64,000 nt of DNA, from assembly GCA_050260515.1 (NCBI GenBank), contig JBLNCI010000024.1:27140-91139 (forward strand), written 5' to 3'. Below, in pieces: positions 36,260-45,309 of this stretch. The position numbers and the translations under genes were made by a program. Under the pieces are notes generated by a model, which saw only the letters and a list, made by a program, of their open reading frames with translations, was not told the DNA's origin and did no database searches. Source of the stretch: DATJIG01 sp050260515 (GTDB taxonomy: Bacteria; Pseudomonadota; Alphaproteobacteria; SMXQ01). How positions within the stretch are numbered: position 1 is the first letter of the stretch; the number at the start of each line of letters is the position of its first letter.

Positions 36260-37366
36260 GTGGCCACCGCGATCCGCCTGTCTCCAACGCTGTCGTTCTA
36301 CATCGCGCGACGATTCGCGCTGTCGTTCCTGATCGTGCTGTTCGGGATCGCGGCGATGGTGTTCGTGCTCGACGTTATCGAGCTGATGCGCCGAGCCGCC
36401 TCGCACGCCGACGTCAGCATCGGGCTCCTCCTGAAGATGGCGCTGCTGAAGCTGCCGTTCATGATCGAGAAGCTCATCCCGTTCGCGGTGCTGTTCGGGT
36501 CACTGCACACCTACTGGCGGCTGACGCGCTTCCACGAGCTGGTGGTGACCCGCTCCGCGGGCGTCTCGGTGTGGCAGTTCCTGCTGCCGTCGGTCGGGGT
36601 GGCGGCGCTGATGGGCGCGTTCACGATCACCGCCTTCAACCCGATCGCATCCGCGATGCTCGGCAGCTACAACCAGCTCGAGGGCCGCTACATCCTGGGC
36701 CGCACCAGCCTGCTCGCGGTCTCGAGCAGCGGGCTCTGGCTGCGTCAGGCCGATGAGAACGGACAGATGGTTCTTCATGCCTCGCACATGGTGCAGGAGA
36801 GCATGGAGATGCAGAACGTGATCGTCTTCTCGTTCGACAACGCCAACCGCTTCGTCGGCCGCCTCGATGCCGAGGAGGCGCGGCTCGAGAACGGCGAATG
36901 GGTGCTCCGCGACGTCCTGCTGACCGGGCCCGGACGGCCCGCGACGACCGAGCCCGAGATGAGGCTCAAGACGGATTGGACCCCGGCCAAGATCCAGGAC
37001 AGTTTCGCAGCGCCGGAGACGCTGTCGTTCTGGGAACTCCCCAGCTTCATCCGGGTGCTGACGACCGCCGGGTTCTCGGCGACGCGTCACCGGCTCCACT
37101 GGCAGACGCTGCTGGCGCTCCCCGCGCTGCTCGGGGCACTCGTGCTGATCGGGGCGAGCTTCTCGCTGCGGCCGGCGCGCCAAGGCGGCGTCGCGATGCT
37201 CGTCATCGCCGGCATCTCGTTCGGCTTCCTTTTGTTTTTCCTCTCGGACGTGGTACAGGCACTCGGCATGTCCGCGACGATTCCCGTGATGCTGGCGGCT
37301 TGGACCCCGGCGACGTTCGCCGCCATGATCGGCGGCGCCATCCTCCTTCATCTGGAGGATGGCTAG
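36260..37366 (+). CDS. lptG: LPS export ABC transporter permease LptG
   Basis: This 368-residue partner of LptF has the same six-helix plus jellyroll plan. Its N-terminus LSFYIARRFALSFLIVL and the C-terminal helices with SFSLRPARQGG are typical of LptG. The start codon is GTG at 36260 with no strong ribosome binding site, so coupling to lptF is likely. Its end overlaps the possible lptD start. The ATPase LptB is not in the window. Confidence 0.95.
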   Translation: MATAIRLSPTLSFYIARRFALSFLIVLFGIAAMVFVLDVIELMRRAASHADVSIGLLLKMALLKLPFMIEKLIPFAVLFGSLHTYWRLTRFHELVVTRSAGVSVWQFLLPSVGVAALMGAFTITAFNPIASAMLGSYNQLEGRYILGRTSLLAVSSSGLWLRQADENGQMVLHASHMVQESMEMQNVIVFSFDNANRFVGRLDAEEARLENGEWVLRDVLLTGPGRPATTEPEMRLKTDWTPAKIQDSFAAPETLSFWELPSFIRVLTTAGFSATRHRLHWQTLLALPALLGALVLIGASFSLRPARQGGVAMLVIAGISFGFLLFFLSDVVQALGMSATIPVMLAAWTPATFAAMIGGAILLHLEDG

Positions 37367-39635
37367 AGGAATGCCGGTCGCCCCGCCCACCTGGTTCCGC
37401 GCGGTCGCCGTCTGCGCCGCGCTCGCGCTGGCGATCGCCGGCCCCCGCACCGCCATCGCCCAAGGGCTCTCGCCCGGCAAGTTCGAGCCGGCGCCGGGCA
37501 GCGAGAACGAGCCCGTTCTCCTCAAGGCCGACGAGATCACCTATGACGAGTCGCTGCGTCTGGTGACCGCCAGCGGCCACGTCGAGATCGCCCAGGGCGA
37601 CCGCGTGCTGCTCGCCGACGCGGTCAGCTACAACGAGCGCACCGCCGTCATGACCGCGAGCGGCCACGTCGCTCTCATGGAGCCGACGGGCGAGGTCTTC
37701 TTCAGCGAGTACGCCGAATTCACCAATCAGATGCGTGACGGCGTCATCGCCGCGCTCCGCGTCCTGCTGTCCGACAACTCGCGCATGGCAGCGGCCGGCG
37801 GCAAGCGCATTGGCGGCACGGTGACCGAGTTCAACAAGGGCGTGTTCTCGCCCTGCGAGCTCTGCGCCAAGGATCCGACGCGGCCGCCGCTCTGGCAGGT
37901 CAAGGCGGTACGCATCGTCCACGACAGCGACACGAAGGACATCGAGTACCGCGACGCGGTGCTGGAGATGGCGGGTATTCCCGTCTTCTACACGCCCTAC
38001 CTCTCGATGCCGGACCCGACGGTGAAACGCCGATCTGGATTCCTCGTGCCGAGCTTCGGCCACATGACCGGCCTCGGCGGCGTCACCAAGACCCCGTACT
38101 TCTGGGCGATCGGCAACGACCGCGACGTGACACTCACCCCGATCTACACCTCGGATCAGGGACCGGTGATGGCCGCGCAATACCGGCAGCGCTTCGACCA
38201 TGGCGCGATGCTGTTCGATGGCTCGATCACCCACGGCGACAAATCCGGCGTCGTGACGCCGACCGGCGAAAAGACGACCCGCGGCCACATCATCGGCAGC
38301 GGCCGGTTCGACGTCGACGAGACCTGGCGGACCGGGTTCGACGTCGCTCGCGCCACCGACGCCACCTACATGCGGCGATACGGATTCGGTGGCACCGGCA
38401 ACCAGCTCGGCGGCGCCAACGCCACGAAGGAGCTGACGACGACCGCGTACGTCGAGGGCTTCAGCGAACGCGACTACGCGAAACTGTCGGGCTACACGTT
38501 CCAGGACCTGCAGGCGAACGCGGTCGCCGGCCGCACACCGCTGCTCCTGCCGCTGGCGCAGTACAACTTGGTCGGCTCGAACGACGCCTGGGGCGGCCAC
38601 ACGCGCCTCGACACCAGCATCCTCGGCCTGTCGCGCGACATTGGCACCGATAGCCGCCGGCTCTCGGTCCGTCCATCATGGCAACTGCCCTACATGTCGT
38701 CCGCGGGCGACATCACCACCTTTACGGCGCTGGTTCAGGCGGACGCCTACCACGTCAACGACGTCGCGCTCGACAACGGCCGCACGTTCGACGGCGCCAC
38801 CGGCCGCCTGTTCCCGCAGATGATGGTCGACTGGCGGTATCCGTTCGCGCGGCAGCACGAGCGGTTCACCGAGGTCCTCGAGCCCGTTGCAGCGGTGGTC
38901 GCGGGGCCGAACGGCAACAACCCGCAGAAGATCCCGAACGAGGACAGCCCGGTCGTCGATTTCGACGATCTCAACATCATGCAGATGTCGCGCTTCCCGG
39001 GCGTCGACCGCGTCGAGGGCGGCGAGCGCGTCGTCTACGGCCTGCGCTGGAGCGGTTACGGCCAGAACGGCGCGTCGACGAGCGCCTTTCTCGGCCAGAG
39101 CTATAACTTCCAGAAGCATCCCGAGTTCGGCACGGCCTCGGGCATCGAGAACCGCCCGTCGGACGTCGTCGGCCGGGTTCGCGTCACACCCGCCCGATAC
39201 TTCGATTTCCTGTACCGGTTCCGCGCCGACGCCGATGGCGGCATGGTGCGGCGTCATGAGGTCGGCCTCGCGGCGGGTCCGAGCGCGGTGCGTTTCAACA
39301 CCGATTACGTGTTCTCGCGCGCGCAGCCGAGCACGCAAAGCGCTCTGGCCCAGCTCACCCCGGGCAACCGCGAGCAGATCTCGGCGGGCCTGCAGGTCCG
39401 GGTCAACGATCACTGGGACGTCCGCGGCCAGACCGTCCAGGATCTGACATCCGCGACGGGCGGGCCGCTCTACAACGCGGGCAGCGCGATCTACCACGAC
39501 GAATGCCTGACGTTCACCACGACGGTGTTCCGGCGTTACACGAGCGATCGCGACCTCACTCCGGCGACCGGCGTCTTCTTCAGCCTGATGTTCAAGTACC
39601 TCGGCGACTTCGAATCCGGGCAAAGGCCCGGTTGA
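37359..39635 (+). CDS. lptD: LPS-assembly outer-membrane protein LptD
   Basis: LptD forms the outer-membrane barrel that inserts LPS into the outer leaflet. The 758-residue protein has a signal peptide (hydrophobic core about 16-29, cut near AIAQG), an OstA-type jellyroll (about 45-170) with repeated GHVE/GHV motifs, and a large beta-barrel rich in alternating Tyr and Trp. A Cys pair in CELCAKDP (about residue 165) may form the family's disulfide. The start at 37359 overlaps lptG by 8 bp; an ATG four codons later (37371) is an alternative. The usual partner LptE is not adjacent. Confidence 0.95.
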   Translation: MARGMPVAPPTWFRAVAVCAALALAIAGPRTAIAQGLSPGKFEPAPGSENEPVLLKADEITYDESLRLVTASGHVEIAQGDRVLLADAVSYNERTAVMTASGHVALMEPTGEVFFSEYAEFTNQMRDGVIAALRVLLSDNSRMAAAGGKRIGGTVTEFNKGVFSPCELCAKDPTRPPLWQVKAVRIVHDSDTKDIEYRDAVLEMAGIPVFYTPYLSMPDPTVKRRSGFLVPSFGHMTGLGGVTKTPYFWAIGNDRDVTLTPIYTSDQGPVMAAQYRQRFDHGAMLFDGSITHGDKSGVVTPTGEKTTRGHIIGSGRFDVDETWRTGFDVARATDATYMRRYGFGGTGNQLGGANATKELTTTAYVEGFSERDYAKLSGYTFQDLQANAVAGRTPLLLPLAQYNLVGSNDAWGGHTRLDTSILGLSRDIGTDSRRLSVRPSWQLPYMSSAGDITTFTALVQADAYHVNDVALDNGRTFDGATGRLFPQMMVDWRYPFARQHERFTEVLEPVAAVVAGPNGNNPQKIPNEDSPVVDFDDLNIMQMSRFPGVDRVEGGERVVYGLRWSGYGQNGASTSAFLGQSYNFQKHPEFGTASGIENRPSDVVGRVRVTPARYFDFLYRFRADADGGMVRRHEVGLAAGPSAVRFNTDYVFSRAQPSTQSALAQLTPGNREQISAGLQVRVNDHWDVRGQTVQDLTSATGGPLYNAGSAIYHDECLTFTTTVFRRYTSDRDLTPATGVFFSLMFKYLGDFESGQRPG

Positions 39636-39660
39636 GCCGCTGCGGCCGCCGAGATATTCT
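39632..39660 (+). promoter_or_regulatory. Promoter of surA
   Basis: TTGAGC (39632-39637, overlapping the lptD stop codon) and TATTCT (39655-39660) are 17 bp apart. The surA GTG begins at 39667, only 6 nt after the -10 box, so transcription should start at or next to the start codon. Confidence 0.6.
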
Positions 39661-39666
39661 CCGCCG

Positions 39667-40935
39667 GTGACACGCATTTTCGCTCTTTTTCTCCGCCCCG
39701 CCGCGGTCTGGGCCTGGCTCGCGCTGGCCGCCGTCGCCGCCTTCGGACCCGCCTCGGCGCAGTCGCTGCGCATCGCCGCCGTCGTCAATGACGAGGTCAT
39801 CTCGGTCTACGACGTGAACGAGCGTGTCCGGCTCATCCTGTTCTCCGCGAACATCCCGGATTCGCCGGAGGCCCGCCGCCAGATCGGCCCTCAGGTCGTG
39901 CGCGCGCTCATCGACGAGCGGCTCGAGATGCAGGAGGCCAAACGGCTCAACATCTCCATCGAGCAGAGCGAGTACGAGAACGCCCTCGCCCGCATCGAGG
40001 GCCAGAACCGTATCCCGCAAGGGATGCTCGGCGAGTACCTGACCCGCAACGGAATTAGCCCGACGACGCTCGAGGCCCAGATCCGGGCACAGCTCACATG
40101 GGTCCGCATTGTGCGCCGCCGCGCCGGCACGTTCGCCAACGTCAACCCCGAGGAGGTGACCGAGGCGCTCGACCGCATGCGCGAGAACATGAACAAGCCG
40201 TCGAACCTCGTGGCCGAGATCTTCCTCGCCGTCGACGCGCCGGAGGACGACTCGGTCGTCCACGCCAACATCGAGCGCATGCGCGAGCAATTGGTGGCCG
40301 GGGCCGGTTTCGTGCCGTTGGCCCGGCAGTTCAGCCAGGCGGCGTCCGCTCAGGCCGGCGGCGACATCGGCTGGGTGGTTCAGGGCCAGCTCGACCCCGA
40401 GCTCGACCGCGCGCTCGAATCGATGCAGCCGGGCGAGCTGTCGCAGCCGATCCGCACCGCCGGCGGATACTACCTCCTGCTGCTGCGTGACCGCAGGGCG
40501 CCGGCCGCCGCGGGCGACACTGTCTACTCTCTCGCAAGGGCTGCCTTCCCCGCCGCCCCAGGGGCCGAGCGCTCCGCCGTCGAGGCGGCACGCCGCGCAT
40601 CGTTGGCCGCGAAGGACTGCGACGCGTTCGCGCAGGCTGCGGAAAAAGCCGCCCCCGGGGTCGAAGTCACGCAGGCCCGCGCCCACGCAGGCGAGATGGC
40701 GCCGGAGCTGCGCAGCGTGATCAGCAAGATGCCGGTCGGCGGCATCACCGACCCGATGCCGATGCCGGGCGGGGCGCAGGTGATCATGGTGTGCGAGCGC
40801 GAAGACGCCGGCGCCGCCGAGCTGCCGCCGCGCGCCGAGGTCGAGCGCATGCTGCAGGCGGAGAAACTCGAAGCGTATTCGCGCCGCCTGCTCCGCGACC
40901 TACGCCAGAACGCGTTCATCGACATCCGGGTGTGA
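39667..40935 (+). CDS. surA: Periplasmic chaperone / peptidyl-prolyl isomerase SurA
   Basis: SurA escorts outer-membrane proteins such as LptD to the BAM complex. The 422-residue protein has a signal peptide (about 1-31, cut after ASA), the SurA N-terminal chaperone domain with IAAVVNDEVISVYDV, a parvulin domain (about 175-285, GGDIGWV) and a C-terminal region that looks like a second, weaker parvulin segment. The start is GTG with no ribosome binding site. Placement right after lptD, its best-known client, is conserved across proteobacteria. Confidence 0.94.
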   Translation: MTRIFALFLRPAAVWAWLALAAVAAFGPASAQSLRIAAVVNDEVISVYDVNERVRLILFSANIPDSPEARRQIGPQVVRALIDERLEMQEAKRLNISIEQSEYENALARIEGQNRIPQGMLGEYLTRNGISPTTLEAQIRAQLTWVRIVRRRAGTFANVNPEEVTEALDRMRENMNKPSNLVAEIFLAVDAPEDDSVVHANIERMREQLVAGAGFVPLARQFSQAASAQAGGDIGWVVQGQLDPELDRALESMQPGELSQPIRTAGGYYLLLLRDRRAPAAAGDTVYSLARAAFPAAPGAERSAVEAARRASLAAKDCDAFAQAAEKAAPGVEVTQARAHAGEMAPELRSVISKMPVGGITDPMPMPGGAQVIMVCEREDAGAAELPPRAEVERMLQAEKLEAYSRRLLRDLRQNAFIDIRV

Positions 40936-40943
40936 GCGAGGCC

Positions 40944-41948
40944 ATGGCGGCGAGGCTGCCCCTGGTCCTGACGATGGGTGAGCCCGCCGGCATCGGCGCG
41001 GAGATCACCCTGAAGGCATGGCAGGCCACGCGTGACGGCGGACCTCCGTTCGTGCTGCTCGACGATGCGGCGCGGATCGCCGCCCTGGCACAGTCCCTCG
41101 GGCTCGCGGTACCTGTGAGGCGGGTCGCCGATCCCGCCGAAGCGACCGGGACGTTTGCCGGCGCGCTGCCGGTCATGGACCGGCCGCTCGCGCATCCGGT
41201 GACCCCCGGCCGTCCTGACGCCGCCAACGCGCCGGCGGTGCTCAACTCCATCCGTGAGGCCGTCGCGCTCGTCCGAGCCGGAAAGGCCTCGGCGGTCGTG
41301 ACGAATCCGATACACAAGGCCGTGCTGATGGGCGCCGGCTTCCGCCATCCCGGCCACACCGAGTTTCTGGGCGAGCTGTGCGGCCTGAGCGAACCACCGA
41401 TCATGATGCTTGCGGCTCCGGAGCTGCGCGTCGTCCCGGTGACGATTCACGAGCCGCTCGCCGCTGCGATTGCCGGCCTCACGACCGAGAAGATCGTCCG
41501 CGCCGGACGCATCGCGGCGGAGGCGCTGGGCCGCGATCTCGGCATCCCCCGGCCACGCATCGCCGTCGCCGGGCTTAACCCGCACGCCGGCGAAGAGGAC
41601 CGCCTGGGCACCGAGGACCGCGCCATCGTCGCGCCGGCCGTCGCCGCGCTGAAGCGCGACGGCATTGCCGCCGAAGGGCCGTTTCCCGCCGACACGATGT
41701 TCGCGCCCCATGCGCGGGCGCGCTACGATCTCGCGCTTTGCCTGTACCATGACCAGGCGCTGATTCCGCTCAAGGCGCTCGATTTCGCGCACGGGGTCGA
41801 CGTCACGCTCGGGCTCCCGATCGTCCGCACCTCGCCGGACCACGGAACGGCATTCGAGATCGCGGGCCACGGAAAGGCAGATCCCACGAGCCTCATCGCC
41901 GCGCTGACGATGGCGGCCGACATGGCCGAGCGCAGGGCGGCGGCGTGA
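40944..41948 (+). CDS. pdxA: 4-hydroxythreonine-4-phosphate dehydrogenase
   Basis: PdxA acts in pyridoxal phosphate synthesis (DXP-dependent route). The 334 residues contain LTMGEPAGIG near the start, and the three metal-binding His regions in GHTEFLGEL, YHDQALIPLK and TSPDHGTAFE. The start is the ATG at 40944; a GTG at 40932 that overlaps the surA stop (GTGA) is a real alternative. The long frame upstream to 40791 is the shadow of surA. The order surA-pdxA-rsmA is conserved. Confidence 0.95.
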   Translation: MAARLPLVLTMGEPAGIGAEITLKAWQATRDGGPPFVLLDDAARIAALAQSLGLAVPVRRVADPAEATGTFAGALPVMDRPLAHPVTPGRPDAANAPAVLNSIREAVALVRAGKASAVVTNPIHKAVLMGAGFRHPGHTEFLGELCGLSEPPIMMLAAPELRVVPVTIHEPLAAAIAGLTTEKIVRAGRIAAEALGRDLGIPRPRIAVAGLNPHAGEEDRLGTEDRAIVAPAVAALKRDGIAAEGPFPADTMFAPHARARYDLALCLYHDQALIPLKALDFAHGVDVTLGLPIVRTSPDHGTAFEIAGHGKADPTSLIAALTMAADMAERRAAA

Positions 41949-42802
41949 CCTCGGCGCTCGCAGGGCTTCCGCCGCTCAGGGAGGTCATCGCGGCGCATGG
42001 GCTGGCAGCGCGCAAGTCCCTCGGCCAGCACTTCCTGCTCGATCCGGGCATCACAGCCCGCATCGCCGCGGCCGCCGGCGACCTCCGCGGCCGCACCGTC
42101 GTCGAGATCGGGCCGGGCCCGGGCGGACTGACACGGGCGCTGCTCGCCGCCGGCGCATCTCCGTTGATCGCCGTCGAGCGCGACGACCGCTGCATCGCGG
42201 CATTGCAGGACGTGGTCACGGCTTCAGATGGGCGCCTTCGCCTCGTCCCGGCCGACGCCGTCGCGGCAGACGAGCGTGCACTCGTCGCCGAAATGGGCGG
42301 CGCGCTTCCCGCGGTCATCGTCGCCAACCTGCCTTACAACATCGCCACGGTGCTCATCCTCAAGTGGCTGGAACACGCCGGCGCCTTCGCCGACATCGTC
42401 GTGATGGTGCAGAAAGAGGTCGCCCAACGGCTCTCGGCCTCGGCGAGGACAGAGGCCTACGGCCGCCTGTCGGTGATGGTGAACTGGCGGGCGACCGTCG
42501 CGCCGCTCTTTGATCTCGCGCCGGGCGCATTCACACCGCCGCCAAAGGTCACCTCGACGGTCATCCGCATCACACCCCGCCCCGAGCCGCTCTGCCCGGC
42601 CGAGCCGAAGGCGATGGAGGCGGTGGTGCGCGCCGCGTTCGGGCAGCGGCGCAAGATGCTGCGCTCGGCCCTGAAGGCGCTCGGCGGAAACACATTGGCG
42701 TTGCTGGAAACGGCGGGGATCGCTCCGACGTCGCGCGCCGAGGAGCTCGGTGTCGAGGACTTCTGCCGGCTCGCCCGCGCCTTCGCCGGCTCCGGCCGCT
42801 GA
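41945..42802 (+). CDS. rsmA: 16S rRNA dimethyladenosine transferase
   Basis: RsmA (KsgA) dimethylates two adjacent adenines in helix 45 of 16S rRNA during late 30S assembly. The 285-residue protein has QHFLLDPGI, the SAM-binding motif VEIGPGPGGLTRALL (about 49-63) and the catalytic NLPYNI. The start is GTG at 41945, overlapping the pdxA stop (GTGA). It converges on gmk with a 7-bp gap. Confidence 0.96.
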   Translation: MTSALAGLPPLREVIAAHGLAARKSLGQHFLLDPGITARIAAAAGDLRGRTVVEIGPGPGGLTRALLAAGASPLIAVERDDRCIAALQDVVTASDGRLRLVPADAVAADERALVAEMGGALPAVIVANLPYNIATVLILKWLEHAGAFADIVVMVQKEVAQRLSASARTEAYGRLSVMVNWRATVAPLFDLAPGAFTPPPKVTSTVIRITPRPEPLCPAEPKAMEAVVRAAFGQRRKMLRSALKALGGNTLALLETAGIAPTSRAEELGVEDFCRLARAFAGSGR

Positions 42803-42809
42803 CGCGGCG

Positions 42810-43481
42810 CTACTGCCCCTCGCGGAGCGCCTTGACGAAGTCGCCGAGACCGACCTGCCGCTCGCGCTTGAGGCGCTCGGCGGTCAGGATCGCCTGGACC
42901 GACGCCACGCTCGCCGCGATGTCGCGATTGACGATGACGTAGTCGTACTCGATCCAGTGGCTCATCTCGTCGGCGGCCCGCGCCATGCGCTTGGCCACGA
43001 CGTCATGGGAATCCTGCGCGCGCGTGTGCAGGCGCTGCTCGAGCTCCCGCGTCGAAGGTGGCAGAATGAAGACCTTGACCACGTCGTGCGGCGCGCTTTC
43101 GAACAACTGTTGCGTGCCCTGCCAGTCGATGTCGAACAGCACATCGCGTCCATCGGAGAGCGCTCGCTCGACCGGCTCGCGCGGCGTGCCGTAGTAGTTG
43201 CCGAACACCTGCGCGTGCTCGAGGAACTCGCGCCGGTTCACCATCAGGTTGAACGTCGTGGTATCGACGAAGAAGTAGTCGATGCCCTCCGCCTCGCCGG
43301 GGCGTTTCTGCCGGGTCGTGGCCGACACCGACATCGTCAGGTTCGGCTCGCGTTGCAGCAGCTCGCGGGAGATCGTCGTCTTGCCAGCGCCGGACGGCGA
43401 CGATAGGACCAGCATCAGCCCCCGCCGATGGACGGAGGCATGGTCCAGGACGACCGCTTCGTCGGGTTTCTTCTTGGTCAT
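42810..43481 (-). CDS. gmk: Guanylate kinase
   Basis: Gmk phosphorylates GMP to GDP. The 223-residue protein has a short extra N-terminus (about 20 residues) before the P-loop SSPSGAGKTT (about 28-37), then SATTRQKRPGE for GMP binding and a lid region. The ATG at 43481 overlaps the yicC stop (ATGA); the longer frame to 43574 is inside yicC. The yicC-gmk pairing is widespread. Confidence 0.96.
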   Translation of the reverse strand: MTKKKPDEAVVLDHASVHRRGLMLVLSSPSGAGKTTISRELLQREPNLTMSVSATTRQKRPGEAEGIDYFFVDTTTFNLMVNRREFLEHAQVFGNYYGTPREPVERALSDGRDVLFDIDWQGTQQLFESAPHDVVKVFILPPSTRELEQRLHTRAQDSHDVVAKRMARAADEMSHWIEYDYVIVNRDIAASVASVQAILTAERLKRERQVGLGDFVKALREGQ

Positions 43482-44362
43482 TCGATGTTCTGGATCTGCT
43501 CGCGGAACTGCTCGATGGCCGCCTTGAGCTCGAGTCCGATCCGCGTCAGCGCGAGGTCCGAGGATTTCGAGCACAGAGTGTTCGCCTCGCGATTCAGCTC
43601 CTGCGACAGGAAGTCGAGCCGGCGGCCGACGGCTTCCTTGCCCGCGAGCAGTTCGCGGCCCTGCGCGACGTGCGCGGCGAGCCGGTCCAGCTCCTCGCGG
43701 ACATCGCCGCGCGAAACGAGCAGCGCGACCTCCTGTGCGATCCGCTCCGGGGTGACGCCGGCGGCGCCCGCGATATCGGCGATCTGGCGCTCGAGCTTCT
43801 CCTTGAGCGCCGCCGGCTGGACCGCGGCGAGCGCCCGCGCCTCGGCGGCAAGCGTCGCGATGCGATCGAGATGGCCGGCCAGCATCGGCGCGAGGCGGGC
43901 CCCTTCGGCGGCCCGCGTTCCGGCGAGAGCCGCGAGCGCCTCATCAAGGCTCGCCAGCATCCGGCGGTCGCGCTGCTGGCGCTGCTCCTCGCTGTCCTCG
44001 GACTCCGCAGCCTCGAGGACGCCGGGAACCCGCAGCACGCCGTCGGCTTGCGGCGGCGCGATGCGCGAATCGCGGGTGAGCTCGGCGACGAGCTGGAGCA
44101 CCGATTCGAGGGCCTGGCGGTTGACGGCGTAATGCCGTCCCGCCGCGACGGACGCGGTCGCCAGTCCGACATTGAACGAGCCCCGGGCGAAGCGGGCGGA
44201 GATCCGCTCGCGAACCATCGGCTCGAGACGATCGAGACCGGGCGCGAGCCGAACGCGCAGGTCGAGCCCGCGGCCGTTCACGCTCTTGATTTCCCAGCGC
44301 CAGGAGAGGCCCTCGTCCGCGCCCTCGGCACGGGCGAATCCGGTCATGCTGACGACGGCCAC
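43478..44362 (-). CDS. YicC/YloC-family endoribonuclease
   Basis: This 294-residue protein belongs to the YicC family, recently linked to RNA cleavage and small-RNA turnover. It contains the family N-terminus SMTGFARAEG, SVNGRGLDLRVRL and the C-terminal FLSQELNREANTLCSKS. I chose the GTG at 44362, which has GAGGGG five bases upstream and gives the usual few residues before MTGFAR, rather than the ATG at 44347. A promoter lies at 44430-44458. gmk is coupled to it. Confidence 0.92.
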   Translation of the reverse strand: MAVVSMTGFARAEGADEGLSWRWEIKSVNGRGLDLRVRLAPGLDRLEPMVRERISARFARGSFNVGLATASVAAGRHYAVNRQALESVLQLVAELTRDSRIAPPQADGVLRVPGVLEAAESEDSEEQRQQRDRRMLASLDEALAALAGTRAAEGARLAPMLAGHLDRIATLAAEARALAAVQPAALKEKLERQIADIAGAAGVTPERIAQEVALLVSRGDVREELDRLAAHVAQGRELLAGKEAVGRRLDFLSQELNREANTLCSKSSDLALTRIGLELKAAIEQFREQIQNIE

Positions 44363-44429
44363 TGATCCCCTCTTCCACGGCCTCGCGGTCTGCGTCGCGC
44401 GAACCCTTGTGTTCGTCGGCCGGCGGCGC

Positions 44430-44458
44430 ACTATAGCGGCGCACGAACCAGCCAACAA
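44430..44458 (-). promoter_or_regulatory. Promoter of yicC-gmk
   Basis: On the minus strand, TTGTTG (44458-44453) and TATAGT (44435-44430) are 17 bp apart. The predicted start of transcription is near 44423, about 60 bp before the yicC GTG. Confidence 0.55.
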
Positions 44459-44478
44459 CCGCGCCAAACACGGTGTCC

Positions 44479-45309
44479 ATGGCGATTCCCGCGCACAGCA
44501 TCCTCATCACAGGCGCGTCCAGCGGTTACGGAGCGGCGCTCGCCGAGGTCTACGCTCGACCGGGAGTCGCGCTGTGGCTCGGAGCGCGAAACGAGTCGCG
44601 CCTGGCCGCCGTGGCGTCGCTGTGTCGCGCCCGCGGCGCCGAGGTCGCGACGCGTTGCGTCGACGTCACCGACCGCGATGTCATGGCGGGCTGGATCGGC
44701 GAGTGCCACCGCATCCGGCCGCTCGATCTCGTCATCGCCAACGCGGGAATCTCGGCGGGCACCGGCGGAATCGCCAAGGACGGCGGCATCGAAGCGCCGC
44801 ACCAGGCGCAGCGCATAGTCGCCGTCAATATCGACGGGGTGCTGAACACCGTCGAGCCCGCGATCCCGCTGATGCGGTGTCGTGAGCCGCGCCCAGGCAT
44901 CGTTTCCCGCGCGGCGCGCGGCCAGATCGCGATTGTCGCTTCGCTGGCGGCGTTCCGCGGCTTCCCCGGCGCGCCCGCCTATTCGGCAAGCAAGGCCGCG
45001 GTGAAGACCTGGGGTGAGGCGCTCAGGCCGATCCTCGCCAGGGACGGCATCGCGGTATCGGTCGTGTGCCCCGGCTTCGTCGCAACGCCGATGACGGCGC
45101 ACAACGATTTCCCGATGCCGTTCCTGATGACGGCCGACGCTGCGGCACGACGGACGCGCGCGGGTCTCGACCGCGGCCCCGCGCGGATCGCGTTTCCGTG
45201 GCCGATGTACGTCGCCGCCTGGCTGCTCGGTGCGCTGCCGCCCGCGATCTCGGACCGGCTGCTCGCGGGGACGCCGGGCAAGGGCCCGTTCAACGAGGGG
45301 GCGCGCTAG
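44479..45309 (+). CDS. SDR-family oxidoreductase
   Basis: The 276-residue protein has the SDR pattern intact: GASSGYGAAL (about 11-20), ANAGIS, Ser in VASLAAF and YSASK as the catalytic Tyr/Lys. The C-terminal part has a hydrophobic stretch (PMYVAAWLLGALPPAI), suggesting membrane association. The substrate is unknown. Start is the ATG at 44479, with a GTG two codons earlier. Its 3' end overlaps the end of the convergent mltG copy by 20 bp (45290-45309). It breaks the fab-mltG-yicC-gmk run common in alphaproteobacteria, so it may be a later insertion. Confidence 0.88.
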   Translation: MAIPAHSILITGASSGYGAALAEVYARPGVALWLGARNESRLAAVASLCRARGAEVATRCVDVTDRDVMAGWIGECHRIRPLDLVIANAGISAGTGGIAKDGGIEAPHQAQRIVAVNIDGVLNTVEPAIPLMRCREPRPGIVSRAARGQIAIVASLAAFRGFPGAPAYSASKAAVKTWGEALRPILARDGIAVSVVCPGFVATPMTAHNDFPMPFLMTADAAARRTRAGLDRGPARIAFPWPMYVAAWLLGALPPAISDRLLAGTPGKGPFNEGAR

